From contig CAZIDB010000257.1 in assembly GCA_964537965.1 (NCBI GenBank), positions 1-6,423 of the forward strand: 6,423 nucleotides of DNA. Reading direction: 5' to 3'. The notes under the pieces are model-generated. The model saw only the letters and a list, made by a program, of their open reading frames with translations, searched no databases and was not told the origin of the DNA. Positions 1 through 6,092 of this stretch are shown here, piece by piece. The translations under genes were made by a program, and so were the position numbers. The stretch's first letter is position 1; every line of letters starts with the position of its first letter. Source of the stretch: SURF-24 sp964537965. Lineage in GTDB: Bacteria; Bacteroidota; Ignavibacteria; Ignavibacteriales; SURF-24.

Positions 1-19
1 AGTAAATTTTACAATTCAT
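1..19 (-). CDS. Possible 5' end of a gene running off the left edge
   Basis: An ATG at 17-19 on the minus strand is followed by an open frame to the window edge, reading MNCKIY. The sequence AAAGGG lies 6 nt upstream (26-31), an SD position and strength similar to those of the genes in this window. The start follows the terminator of the preceding operon by about 165 bp, so it would be an independent transcription unit. Only six codons are visible, so no product can be named and the call rests on SD plus ATG alone. Confidence 0.4.
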
Positions 20-183
20 AATTTTCCCTTTCAGAAGATTTTTATAGAATATTTAAAATTGGCAGGTTAAAGTCAAGATTTTTTTATTCCCAGTTGGAAT
101 GCGCCAAAATGTAGTTAAATATTTCTACGCAGACACTGAGACATGATTATCTATTCGGGTAAAAATAAAATATTTATTTTTCT
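20..183. other. Intergenic stretch between operon terminator and possible next gene
   Basis: There is no credible open reading frame on either strand. On the minus strand TTGACT (71-76) resembles a -35 box and TATAAA (41-46) a -10 box, but they are 24 nt apart, too far for one sigma70 promoter, so no promoter is called. A short inverted repeat, attcc-cagtt-ggaat, lies at 86-100. An acgcagacactgagac segment at 127-142 looks like a fragment of a low-complexity dispersed repeat. Confidence 0.4.
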
Positions 184-220
184 AAAAAAAAAAAGGGAAA
201 GTAAATAATTACCTTCCCTT
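184..220 (-). terminator. Rho-independent terminator of the exbB-TPR operon
   Basis: Read on the minus strand, a 12-bp stem (arms 209-220 and 193-204, one G-U pair) closes a 4-nt loop (205-208). It runs directly into an uninterrupted T tract (11 A on the plus strand at 184-194, the last two shared with the stem). It lies 22 bp beyond the TPR gene stop codon, where an operon terminator is expected. The plus-strand orientation has no T tract after the hairpin, so it acts only on the minus-strand transcript. Confidence 0.9.
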
Positions 221-242
221 CATCATCAAGATTTATAAATTT

Positions 243-1886
243 TTACTTCAGGATTTTCAGGTTATCGAGAGCATCTTTTGCTGCTTTATTTTCAGGATCA
301 AGAGTTAAAACCTTCTCCCAATAATTTTTATAATTATCCCGCCATGTATCTTTGTAGTTCAGATCTTCACGTTTGATATAATAGAAGTAACCTAAATACC
401 TGTATGCTTCCATTAAATCATTTTTATACTTTGATTGATCTGAACCCGGCGCCGTAACAATTTCAATAAATTTCTCATAATATGGCTTAGCATAACCAAG
501 CTCAGATGTTGTATCAATATTAGTATTTGCACGTGCACGCCATAAATATCCCAGCGGAAGATCTGGTTTTACTTCTGTAAATTTTTTAAATACAGAATCA
601 GCATTAGCATATTGTTTTAAAATCATATAAGCTCTGCCATAATCAAAATGTTCTCTTACCGATAACTTACCAACAAGTTTTTCTTTCAATGCATATTCAT
701 CAGCAGCTTCTTGGTATTTCTTTGCTTTAAAATAAATAGCTGCAACGTCCCCGTGTAAATCTGCAAGTGATGTATCCATTTTCATAGCTTTAATATAATT
801 GAGAGCAGCAATAGAATCATTACCGGCTAAGACTTCAAGCTTACCAAAATACTGATAGTCAGTTGAAATTAATTCATTTTCAGGGGCTAATTTGAAATAC
901 TTTTCGAATGCGGGAATACCATTTGTAAAATCATCTAATGCATAATATGAGAATGCAAGTATATGTGCTAACTGTGCATCAAGCTGCTTCTGGGTTTCAA
1001 TTTCCTTAATTATATCAATTGCTACTTTGTATTCCTTAGCCAGATAAAGGAAAGTAGAATAGCGTTCCAACTTCGGCAGAGTTTTTTCCGAAAGGTCTAT
1101 ATAAGTCTTGTATGATACAGCAGCTTTACCATAATTTTTCACAGTATTATAAAACTCAGCAAACTCTTTGTGTGTTGGAGCATAAGTAGAATCAATAGCC
1201 AATGCGCTGTTAAGATTTGCTTCAGCATCATTGTAAATTTTTATTTTAAGATAAACATCTGCTAATCCAAGGTAAGCAGGAATAAATTTATCATCATAGT
1301 TTATTGCAATCCTGTAGTTTTCACTTGCAAGCGAACCATTATTTGCTTTAACATACAACTCGGCAATTTTATAATAAAGCATAGGATTCTTCTTCTGATC
1401 TTTTATTGTCTTTGCTTTGTTCATCCATTCGAACGCTTTACCAAGGTTTTTGCTATCCGAATTGATGAATGCATCCGCTACTGCAATAAAGACATATACA
1501 TCTTTGAAGTCCGTCATATCCAATGCTTCTTCAAACTGCTTCAGGGCTTCAACAGAATCTTTCTGCAGAAGAGCAATGTTACCCATACCAACAAAGTTGT
1601 ATGCGTTTTCCTTATCAAGATTTAATCCTTTTTGGAAATACTCCTTTGCTGCATCAACCTTGGCATCAATTAAATTTAACTTACCAAGATTAAAATATGC
1701 TGAAGAAGCTTCTTTTGGATTTGTATTTGCAATGCTTTCAAAAACAGATTTGGCTTCCTTATACTTTTCAACTTCCATTAATTTAATGCCTTGCTGAAGT
1801 GTTTGAGCATTAAATATGTTAACACTAAAAAGAAGCGCTAAAAATGTTTTAACGCAAAAATTAAAATTATACTTTACTTCTTTCAT
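243..1886 (-). CDS. Exported tetratricopeptide repeat protein
   Basis: This 547-residue protein is built almost entirely of tandem TPR-like helix pairs. Residues 1-27 form a signal peptide with a hydrophobic core around 13-25 and a likely cut at FNA|Q, so the mature protein should be periplasmic. From about residue 28 to 532 I count roughly 12 to 14 repeats by eye. The clearest are near 28-57, 62-93, 95-127, 202-235, 305-337, 375-405 and 413-443; the repeat near 130-163 is degenerate. There is no catalytic motif and no C-terminal sorting domain. TPR arrays bind proteins, so a scaffold or adaptor role is inferred. The start is supported by AAAGG about 4 nt upstream. It is the last gene of the operon, 17 bp after the PstS-like gene. 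Its membership in a TonB operon suggests it assists TonB-dependent transport, but its partner cannot be read from sequence. Confidence 0.9.
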   Translation of the reverse strand: MKEVKYNFNFCVKTFLALLFSVNIFNAQTLQQGIKLMEVEKYKEAKSVFESIANTNPKEASSAYFNLGKLNLIDAKVDAAKEYFQKGLNLDKENAYNFVGMGNIALLQKDSVEALKQFEEALDMTDFKDVYVFIAVADAFINSDSKNLGKAFEWMNKAKTIKDQKKNPMLYYKIAELYVKANNGSLASENYRIAINYDDKFIPAYLGLADVYLKIKIYNDAEANLNSALAIDSTYAPTHKEFAEFYNTVKNYGKAAVSYKTYIDLSEKTLPKLERYSTFLYLAKEYKVAIDIIKEIETQKQLDAQLAHILAFSYYALDDFTNGIPAFEKYFKLAPENELISTDYQYFGKLEVLAGNDSIAALNYIKAMKMDTSLADLHGDVAAIYFKAKKYQEAADEYALKEKLVGKLSVREHFDYGRAYMILKQYANADSVFKKFTEVKPDLPLGYLWRARANTNIDTTSELGYAKPYYEKFIEIVTAPGSDQSKYKNDLMEAYRYLGYFYYIKREDLNYKDTWRDNYKNYWEKVLTLDPENKAAKDALDNLKILK

Positions 1887-1903
1887 AGTACCTTTGAAAT
1901 TTA

Positions 1904-2860
1904 TTATAGTTCTTGATGATCGATTTCTACTAACCTGATTGGCATTGTAGCCGGGACTAATCCGGATTTTAGAAAAATTCTCTGCCCTTTTTCGTGTGCA
2001 ATAAAAGCAGATAAACCGGAACCTAAACCTGCTCTTGCTTCCCTGCTAATAATATAAACTTCGCGGTAAAGCGGGTAAACTTTCTGAGCAATATAAGCCT
2101 GGTAGGGTTGATAATATTCATCCGGATTAGCTTCAGGAAGGTCAGATTTTAATCCAACTACCTTAATTGTCTTTAAAAATTTAAGTGATAAAGTATCATC
2201 CCTGTCGCTTACCCAGTTAACGCCTATAAAACCAATAGCATTTTTATTTTTGGAGACGTAATCAATTACGGCAGCATTGTTCTTAAGAGCAAAACTATTC
2301 TTTGATAATTCGCCGTTTATTTTTTCTTTCATAAATCTTACTGTACTTGAACCGGGATTATCATAGATTAGCTGAATATCCGAAAGAGGTGAATGGGAAT
2401 CCAACTGGTTCCATTTTTTTATCTTACCTGTTGCAATATCTTTCAGTTCATCGAAGGAAAAGGCTGTATCTTTATTCTGGTTATTTACTATCACAGCAAC
2501 CGCATCGTAAAATATTTTTATTTGCTTCGGATAAATTGCTTCCTTATTAAGAATGTCTTCCTCTTCCTTTTTAAGTTTTCTTGCAATTATAACGAACCGC
2601 GAGCTATCATTAAAAAGATCATCCAGTACTTCCGATTCCGGTTTGTACCTGACGTTTATTTTGGAATAAGTGTAGATTTTTTGAAAGGTATATACTTGAG
2701 AATCAATAACGGGAGCAAATGTTTCATCTACGGTAATGCTTATATTGCCATAGGTAACGGTGTCATCCTCACCCGGTTTATCACCTTTGCAACCGACGTA
2801 ACCGATAAGAAAAAAAAAGAACAAAATTACTATTTCAGTTTTCCTCATCGTTTTCCACAT
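1904..2860 (-). CDS. PstS-like periplasmic substrate-binding lipoprotein
   Basis: This 318-residue protein has a type II signal peptide (hydrophobic 9-22, then YVGC with Cys24 as lipidation site), placing it as an envelope lipoprotein. The rest follows the PstS/PBP2-like fold: a TFAPV strand near 47-51, an ARKLKKEE segment at 93-100, the family block FDELKDIATGKIKKWNQL at 136-153, a GSST loop at 170-173 and NAIGFIGV at 208-214. In the family these proteins bind phosphate for the PstCAB transporter. Here there is no pst permease or ATPase nearby, and by-eye comparison with E. coli PstS suggests Asp56, Arg135 and the Ser38 GSS loop are not kept, so phosphate binding is doubtful. It overlaps the preceding small gene by 26 bp with Met1 as start; Met5 (2848) is an alternative. 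AAAGGG lies 11 nt before Met1. It follows TonB genes, so a TonB-linked role is inferred. Confidence 0.85.
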   Translation of the reverse strand: MWKTMRKTEIVILFFFFLIGYVGCKGDKPGEDDTVTYGNISITVDETFAPVIDSQVYTFQKIYTYSKINVRYKPESEVLDDLFNDSSRFVIIARKLKKEEEDILNKEAIYPKQIKIFYDAVAVIVNNQNKDTAFSFDELKDIATGKIKKWNQLDSHSPLSDIQLIYDNPGSSTVRFMKEKINGELSKNSFALKNNAAVIDYVSKNKNAIGFIGVNWVSDRDDTLSLKFLKTIKVVGLKSDLPEANPDEYYQPYQAYIAQKVYPLYREVYIISREARAGLGSGLSAFIAHEKGQRIFLKSGLVPATMPIRLVEIDHQEL

Positions 2861-3083
2861 AAGTGTTTTTTCCCTTTATACGATTATAATAAGAATAAAC
2901 TTTAGTCCCCCTGTAAACGCCAAAGATTATGACTATTCCTCCAAATATCATACGGTAACTTTCGTCCATCCCGGGAAAGAATGAATGGACGAAAATCACC
3001 AATATTCCAACAGCAGCATAAACGATAACCATACATATACCGAACAGAAAATTTATCCATTCAGGTACAGATAATTTAATCAT
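2835..3083 (-). CDS. Small two-helix inner-membrane protein, function unknown
   Basis: I do not recognise this 82-residue protein with confidence. It has two hydrophobic segments, about residues 9-32 and 44-58, joined by a short FFPGMDESYR loop, then a basic and aromatic stretch (YRGTKVYSYYNRIKGK, 57-72) and an acidic tail ending DEEN. The basic residues after helix 2 suggest that the C-terminus is cytoplasmic, giving an N-in/C-in hairpin. The gene is real rather than a chance frame: it fills the space between tonB (14-bp gap) and the PstS-like gene (26-bp overlap) in the same direction and has membrane-protein composition. The SD is weak (AAGAGA, distant). Its place in the operon suggests a membrane partner of the ExbBD-TonB complex or of the lipoprotein that follows, but that is inference only. 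Confidence 0.75.
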   Translation of the reverse strand: MIKLSVPEWINFLFGICMVIVYAAVGILVIFVHSFFPGMDESYRMIFGGIVIIFGVYRGTKVYSYYNRIKGKNTYVENDEEN

Positions 3084-3097
3084 TTAATTTAATTCTC

Positions 3098-3916
3098 TTA
3101 ACCCTGTAACCTAAAATGAATAGGTATAACCATTTTAACGCGTACAGGTTTTCCATTTTGTTTTCCCGGTGCCCAGCGAGGCATCATACGTGCAACTTTT
3201 ACAGCTTCTTCATCGCAACCGGCGCCAATTCCTTTAAGAACAGCAATTTCAGTTATATCGCCAGATTTTTCAACTACGAACTGAACCATTACTTTTCCTT
3301 CAACACCGGCACGTTTTGCAATTTCAGGATACTGAATGTTGGATGCGAAGAATGCGAGTAATTCGTCATTACCGCCCGGGTAGCTTGGCATTTCTTCTAC
3401 GAATGTAAAGGGTTCTTCTTTTTTCTCTTCCTTTACAACTTTTTCTTCTACTGTTTCTTCAACTTCCAACAAGCTGTAGTCAACGCCGCCTTCTACACCC
3501 TGCTGTGTTTTTGCACCAGGATCAATATTTTTAAGTTCATCAACTGTAGGTATGTATTCTTCAGTTACCTGCTCATCCGGTTTTACAACAGGAGGTAAAA
3601 ATGCAATAGTTGATTTCAATGGTGGAGGAGCTTCAACTTTTTGCACTTCTTTTTTCTCTCCAATTGAAGGAGGTTCAGCAAGTTCTGAGATTTTAACGAT
3701 TTTTCTTTTTACCTTTTTAACTTCTTCTACCGGTTTCATTTTATTGTAAACCATTGGACCGGCTGTTCCTAAAACAAAGCCAATGATTGCAATCCACATA
3801 GCTATTGTTAAGTAAGTATTATACTTTTTCCTTAACAGGTATGCGCCGTATTCTTTATTTTTTCCGGTAAAGATAATCTCGTTAATATCGAATTTATAGG
3901 AAATTTGATTGCTCAT
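3098..3916 (-). CDS. tonB: Energy transducer TonB
   Basis: TonB carries energy from the ExbB-ExbD proton motor to outer-membrane receptors by binding their TonB box. In this 272-residue protein, residues 1-33 are cytoplasmic and contain the motif NKEYGAYLLRKKY, common in Bacteroidota TonB proteins. One transmembrane helix spans about 35-57. A periplasmic linker (about 58-170) follows, with a KKVKRK basic patch, proline clusters (APPPL, LPPV, EPP) and a Glu/Lys/Val-rich stretch. The C-terminal TonB domain covers about 172-272, with MPSYPGG at 176-182, IQYP at 194-197, a VEGKVMVQFVVEKSGDI strand region, CDEEAVKVARMMPRW and a closing PIHFRL strand. The domain is complete. The gene is 16 bp after exbD-2 and has only a weak SD, suggesting translation is coupled to its neighbours. 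The identification is very firm; the particular receptors served are unknown. Confidence 0.95.
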   Translation of the reverse strand: MSNQISYKFDINEIIFTGKNKEYGAYLLRKKYNTYLTIAMWIAIIGFVLGTAGPMVYNKMKPVEEVKKVKRKIVKISELAEPPSIGEKKEVQKVEAPPPLKSTIAFLPPVVKPDEQVTEEYIPTVDELKNIDPGAKTQQGVEGGVDYSLLEVEETVEEKVVKEEKKEEPFTFVEEMPSYPGGNDELLAFFASNIQYPEIAKRAGVEGKVMVQFVVEKSGDITEIAVLKGIGAGCDEEAVKVARMMPRWAPGKQNGKPVRVKMVIPIHFRLQG

Positions 3917-3932
3917 AATTTTATTCTTTGTT

Positions 3933-4463
3933 TTATAAGTTTTTAATTAAATCAAGATCAAGAGGTGCAATATCAACAAGCGCATATCTCTTAACGTTGC
4001 AGATATTCATCTCATCTAAAATATCAACTACATTTTTATAATTTGCTTCATCTGTAGGTTTGATTAGAACAACCATTTCTTTAATGGTAGCGTTCTTTTC
4101 AAGTATAACTTTTCTGATACCGTCTTTTGAATAACTTGATATAACCGGTACATTATCTTCACTATTTGGTATACCCATGTACCAGAATATTTTATTGTCC
4201 GAACCTACAATAATAGTCAATGCTTTGGAAGCTTTAACAGCCGGTTGATCTTTTTCCTCAACTACTTCACCTTTAGGCTTTACCGGCATATTGATTTCCA
4301 TCGTTTGCGGTTTGCTAAACGTTGTAGTTAACATAAAAAACATAACCAATAAAAAGCTAAGGTCAACCATGGGAGTTAAGTCAACCCTGGTCGACATCTT
4401 TTTAGATCGATGCTTTTTTTTGCCTTTTTTCCCCTTACTCTCGGGGGCCGCCATTTCAGCCAT
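3933..4463 (-). CDS. exbD: Biopolymer transport protein ExbD (second copy)
   Basis: ExbD is the proton-conducting partner of ExbB in the TonB motor. This 176-residue copy begins with a Lys-rich cytoplasmic tail (GKKGKKKHRSKK, 11-22), followed by the family signature VDLTPMVDLSFLL. Asp34 there matches the essential membrane Asp25 of E. coli ExbD. The single transmembrane helix runs about 33-51. The periplasmic domain (about 55-176) has the expected pattern ending MVVLIKPTDEANYKNVVDILDEM...YALVD. The start is set by AAGGA 8 nt upstream, which lies inside the last codons of the preceding exbD, only 2 bp away. The two copies are therefore probably translationally coupled. It is somewhat longer than E. 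coli ExbD (141 residues), mainly through the basic tail and an insert around 90-118. Confidence 0.93.
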   Translation of the reverse strand: MAEMAAPESKGKKGKKKHRSKKMSTRVDLTPMVDLSFLLVMFFMLTTTFSKPQTMEINMPVKPKGEVVEEKDQPAVKASKALTIIVGSDNKIFWYMGIPNSEDNVPVISSYSKDGIRKVILEKNATIKEMVVLIKPTDEANYKNVVDILDEMNICNVKRYALVDIAPLDLDLIKNL

Positions 4464-4465
4464 GA

Positions 4466-5083
4466 TTATATTCCTTGTAATTTATTTGGATTTGCTTCCA
4501 AATCCGTAATTAAATTAAATTTATTTACATTTTTGTCCTGAAGTGTATTTATGACCTTTTTAACAGCCGGCCAGGGGCAGCCCTGGTCACCAGTTATTGT
4601 TATACGAACATTAGGATTAGAAATTCTTCCCTGCATAACCCATACTGCCACTTCATTATTAGTAGAGTCTATTGGTATACCGGGTTGATCATAATCCTTT
4701 CTGCTTAATTCATCAAGACCAAGAAAATCTTTCAGGCTACCGATAGGCATACCAACACTACCTGTTAACTCGAATGCGCGAGCCTCATCTTGAGTAAATT
4801 CTATCCCATATTTCTCAGTAATTTTATCCAGAAGCTTTATTCTGGCAAAATTTTTATTATCTATATTGAAGAATATTTTACCTTCTTTTGTAACGGTAAT
4901 ATTTAGAATATCAGTATCTGGAAGTTTTATTTCGGAGATTGAAGATGGGGTATCAACAATAACTGACTCGTCTGTTTTAAATTCAGTTGTCATCATAAAA
5001 AATGTTAACAACAAAAATGCAACGTCGCACATCGCCGTCATATCGGCCAATGCACTTTTTCTCGCTACTTTAACTTTTGGCAT
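4466..5083 (-). CDS. exbD: Biopolymer transport protein ExbD (first copy, with periplasmic insertion)
   Basis: This 205-residue ExbD family protein has a short cytoplasmic N-terminus (PKVKVARKSALA) and the signature DMTAMCDVAFLLLTFFMMT. Asp20 occupies the position of the essential proton-carrying Asp of E. coli ExbD. One transmembrane helix spans about 19-35. The periplasmic part starts like a normal ExbD (LNITVTKEGKIFFN, 60-73) and ends like one (VRITITGDQGCPWPAVKKVINTLQDKNVNKFNLIT, 159-193). Between them, about 80-147, is an extra segment of some 65 residues that E. coli ExbD lacks. It shares little with the second copy outside the membrane signature, so the two are paralogues rather than a recent duplicate. 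The gene is 29 bp after exbB. GGTG lies 5 nt before the ATG and AAGG further up, so the SD is modest. Confidence 0.93.
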   Translation of the reverse strand: MPKVKVARKSALADMTAMCDVAFLLLTFFMMTTEFKTDESVIVDTPSSISEIKLPDTDILNITVTKEGKIFFNIDNKNFARIKLLDKITEKYGIEFTQDEARAFELTGSVGMPIGSLKDFLGLDELSRKDYDQPGIPIDSTNNEVAVWVMQGRISNPNVRITITGDQGCPWPAVKKVINTLQDKNVNKFNLITDLEANPNKLQGI

Positions 5084-5112
5084 AATTTCACCAACCTTCT
5101 AATTAAACAATT

Positions 5113-5916
5113 TTATTTATGCTGAGCTGAAAAGTTCTGAACTATTGCCATACCAAACTCATCAATGCTATAAGTCATTTTATCAATTTTGGTTGTAAAA
5201 TAATTGTAAAAAATCATTGCAAATGAAGAAGAACCAATACCAAAAGCAGTATTGATAAGTGCTTCAGAAATACCTGTAGCCAAACCAATTGCGTCAGGTG
5301 CGCCTGATGAAGCAAGAGCTGAGAATGATTTGATCATACCTAATACTGTTCCAAGCAAACCTAAAAGAGTTGCAAGAGGAACGATTGTAGCAATAATAAC
5401 TAAATTCTGTTCTAACATTGGCAGTTCAAGAGAGGTTGCTTCTTCAATTTCCTGTTTAATAGCAATAATTTTTTGTTCTTTATCTTTTGTTTTATCTTCA
5501 GCCATTTCTTTGTATTTAATAAGACCAGCTTTAACAACGCTTGCAACTGAACCTCTTTGCTTATCGCATTCTGCAATAGCTGATTCAAGATCCTGAGCGG
5601 ATAATTTCTGGTGAACTTTTGCAACAAAAGAGTTAACATTACCTTTGCCTTTTGCACGGGTTAAGGTAATAAATCTTTCAATTGAAAAGGTAAATACACA
5701 GAATAATACTGTCATCAATATAGGTACAATTATACCGCCCGCATGTATTGTTCCAAGAACGTTACCTGGTTTTGGCAGGTTAGCCGGGTTATTTCCCTGG
5801 AAGTTTTCAGGGTTACCTAATACGAATATAAATAACAATAGTGCTACAACAAATAATGTTGGTATTGCAATTCCTGCAAAACCTGTGAATGCAGTTTTGA
5901 GTTTTTTTGTATTCAC
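5113..5916 (-). CDS. exbB: MotA/TolQ/ExbB family proton channel protein
   Basis: ExbB forms the inner-membrane pentamer around ExbD and uses the proton gradient to drive TonB. This 267-residue protein has hydrophobic segments at about 14-34, 59-83, 171-195 and 212-240. The last three match the three helices of ExbB. The first is an extra N-terminal helix or uncleaved signal, joined by an Asn/Pro-rich periplasmic loop (35-55). The large cytoplasmic loop lies at 85-165. Family motifs are LLGLLGTVLGMI (184-195) and GISEALINTAFG (215-226). Thr190 and Thr223 match the pore threonines Thr148 and Thr181 of E. coli ExbB. The start codon is GTG at 5914-5916, chosen because AGGAG lies 6 nt upstream, the best SD in the window. 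It leads the operon and is followed by exbD after 29 bp. Confidence 0.95.
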   Translation of the reverse strand: MNTKKLKTAFTGFAGIAIPTLFVVALLLFIFVLGNPENFQGNNPANLPKPGNVLGTIHAGGIIVPILMTVLFCVFTFSIERFITLTRAKGKGNVNSFVAKVHQKLSAQDLESAIAECDKQRGSVASVVKAGLIKYKEMAEDKTKDKEQKIIAIKQEIEEATSLELPMLEQNLVIIATIVPLATLLGLLGTVLGMIKSFSALASSGAPDAIGLATGISEALINTAFGIGSSSFAMIFYNYFTTKIDKMTYSIDEFGMAIVQNFSAQHK

Positions 5917-5929
5917 GTCTATCTCCTAA
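5917..5929 (-). promoter_or_regulatory. Strong ribosome binding site deciding the exbB GTG start
   Basis: The minus strand reads TTAGGAGATAGAC immediately before GTG. AGGAG pairs fully with the usual 16S anti-SD and sits 6 nt from the start codon. This fixes translation initiation at GTG rather than at a later ATG. It is the strongest SD in the window and belongs to the first gene of the operon. Confidence 0.75.
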
Positions 5930-5961
5930 AGTTTAAAATAATTGGTTTTTTAGTTGGCGTA

Positions 5962-5990
5962 AATTTAGAGATTATTTATTTCTATTTCAA
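5962..5990 (-). promoter_or_regulatory. Candidate sigma70-type promoter of the exbB operon
   Basis: On the minus strand TTGAAA (5985-5990, -35) and TAAATT (5962-5967, -10) are separated by exactly 17 nt. They match the consensus at 5 of 6 and 4 of 6 positions. Transcription would start near 5955, giving a leader of about 39 nt that contains the SD of exbB. No Bacteroidetes-type TAnnTTTG box was found here. In AT-rich DNA such matches occur by chance, so support is moderate. Confidence 0.45.
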
Positions 5991-5999
5991 TAAAGAATA

Positions 6000-6029
6000 T
6001 TAATGAATAAACCGTCTTTTATTCGTTAA
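6000..6029. repeat. 30-bp imperfect palindrome upstream of the exbB promoter
   Basis: Arms 6000-6011 and 6018-6029 are inverted copies of 12 bp with one mismatch (a G-T pair in a folded strand), separated by the 6-nt spacer ccgtct. The palindrome ends 9 bp upstream of the candidate -35 box. No T tract follows on the minus strand, so it is not a typical terminator. An operator bound by a dimeric regulator is possible, which is inference. Confidence 0.4.
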
Positions 6030-6071
6030 AACCTTTATTTACTAAATCACTCCGAAAATATATCGATATTC

Positions 6072-6092
6072 ATATTCCCAGAAAAGGAATAT
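6072..6092. repeat. Short perfect inverted repeat in the exbB upstream region
   Basis: ATATTCC (6072-6078) and GGAATAT (6086-6092) form a perfect 7-bp inverted repeat with a 7-nt spacer. It lies about 80 bp upstream of the candidate -35 box, where an activator or repressor site could be. It is short and AT-rich, so chance occurrence is quite possible. Confidence 0.25.

Noticed and set aside
20..80. TTGACT and TATAAA on the minus strand as a promoter for the left-edge gene
   Set aside because: The boxes are 24 nt apart, outside the usual 16-18 nt, and no good -10 box is found at 17 nt from TTGACT.
1417..1797. Plus-strand open frame of 126 codons inside the TPR gene
   Set aside because: It is antisense to a clear TPR-repeat protein with signal peptide and SD, and its own translation is Ser/Phe-rich without any recognisable domain.
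2393..2905. Plus-strand open frame of 170 codons opposite the PstS-like gene
   Set aside because: Its translation is a Phe/Tyr/Ile/Lys-rich sequence typical of the antisense of an AT-rich gene. The opposite strand has lipobox and family motifs in order.
5252..5596. Plus-strand open frame of 114 codons opposite exbB
   Set aside because: It lies fully within exbB, whose channel motifs on the minus strand are unmistakable. It shows no domain of its own.
5412..5657. Minus-strand alternative frame of 81 codons inside exbB
   Set aside because: Its Lys/Leu-rich translation (runs such as KKLLLLNRK) is a frame-shadow of the exbB cytoplasmic loop. exbB itself is intact, so no frameshift is needed.
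6051..6073. Tiny ATG-led frame of 8 codons on the minus strand upstream of exbB, a possible leader peptide
   Set aside because: It lies upstream of the candidate promoter, has no run of regulatory codons and is not next to an attenuator-like hairpin.
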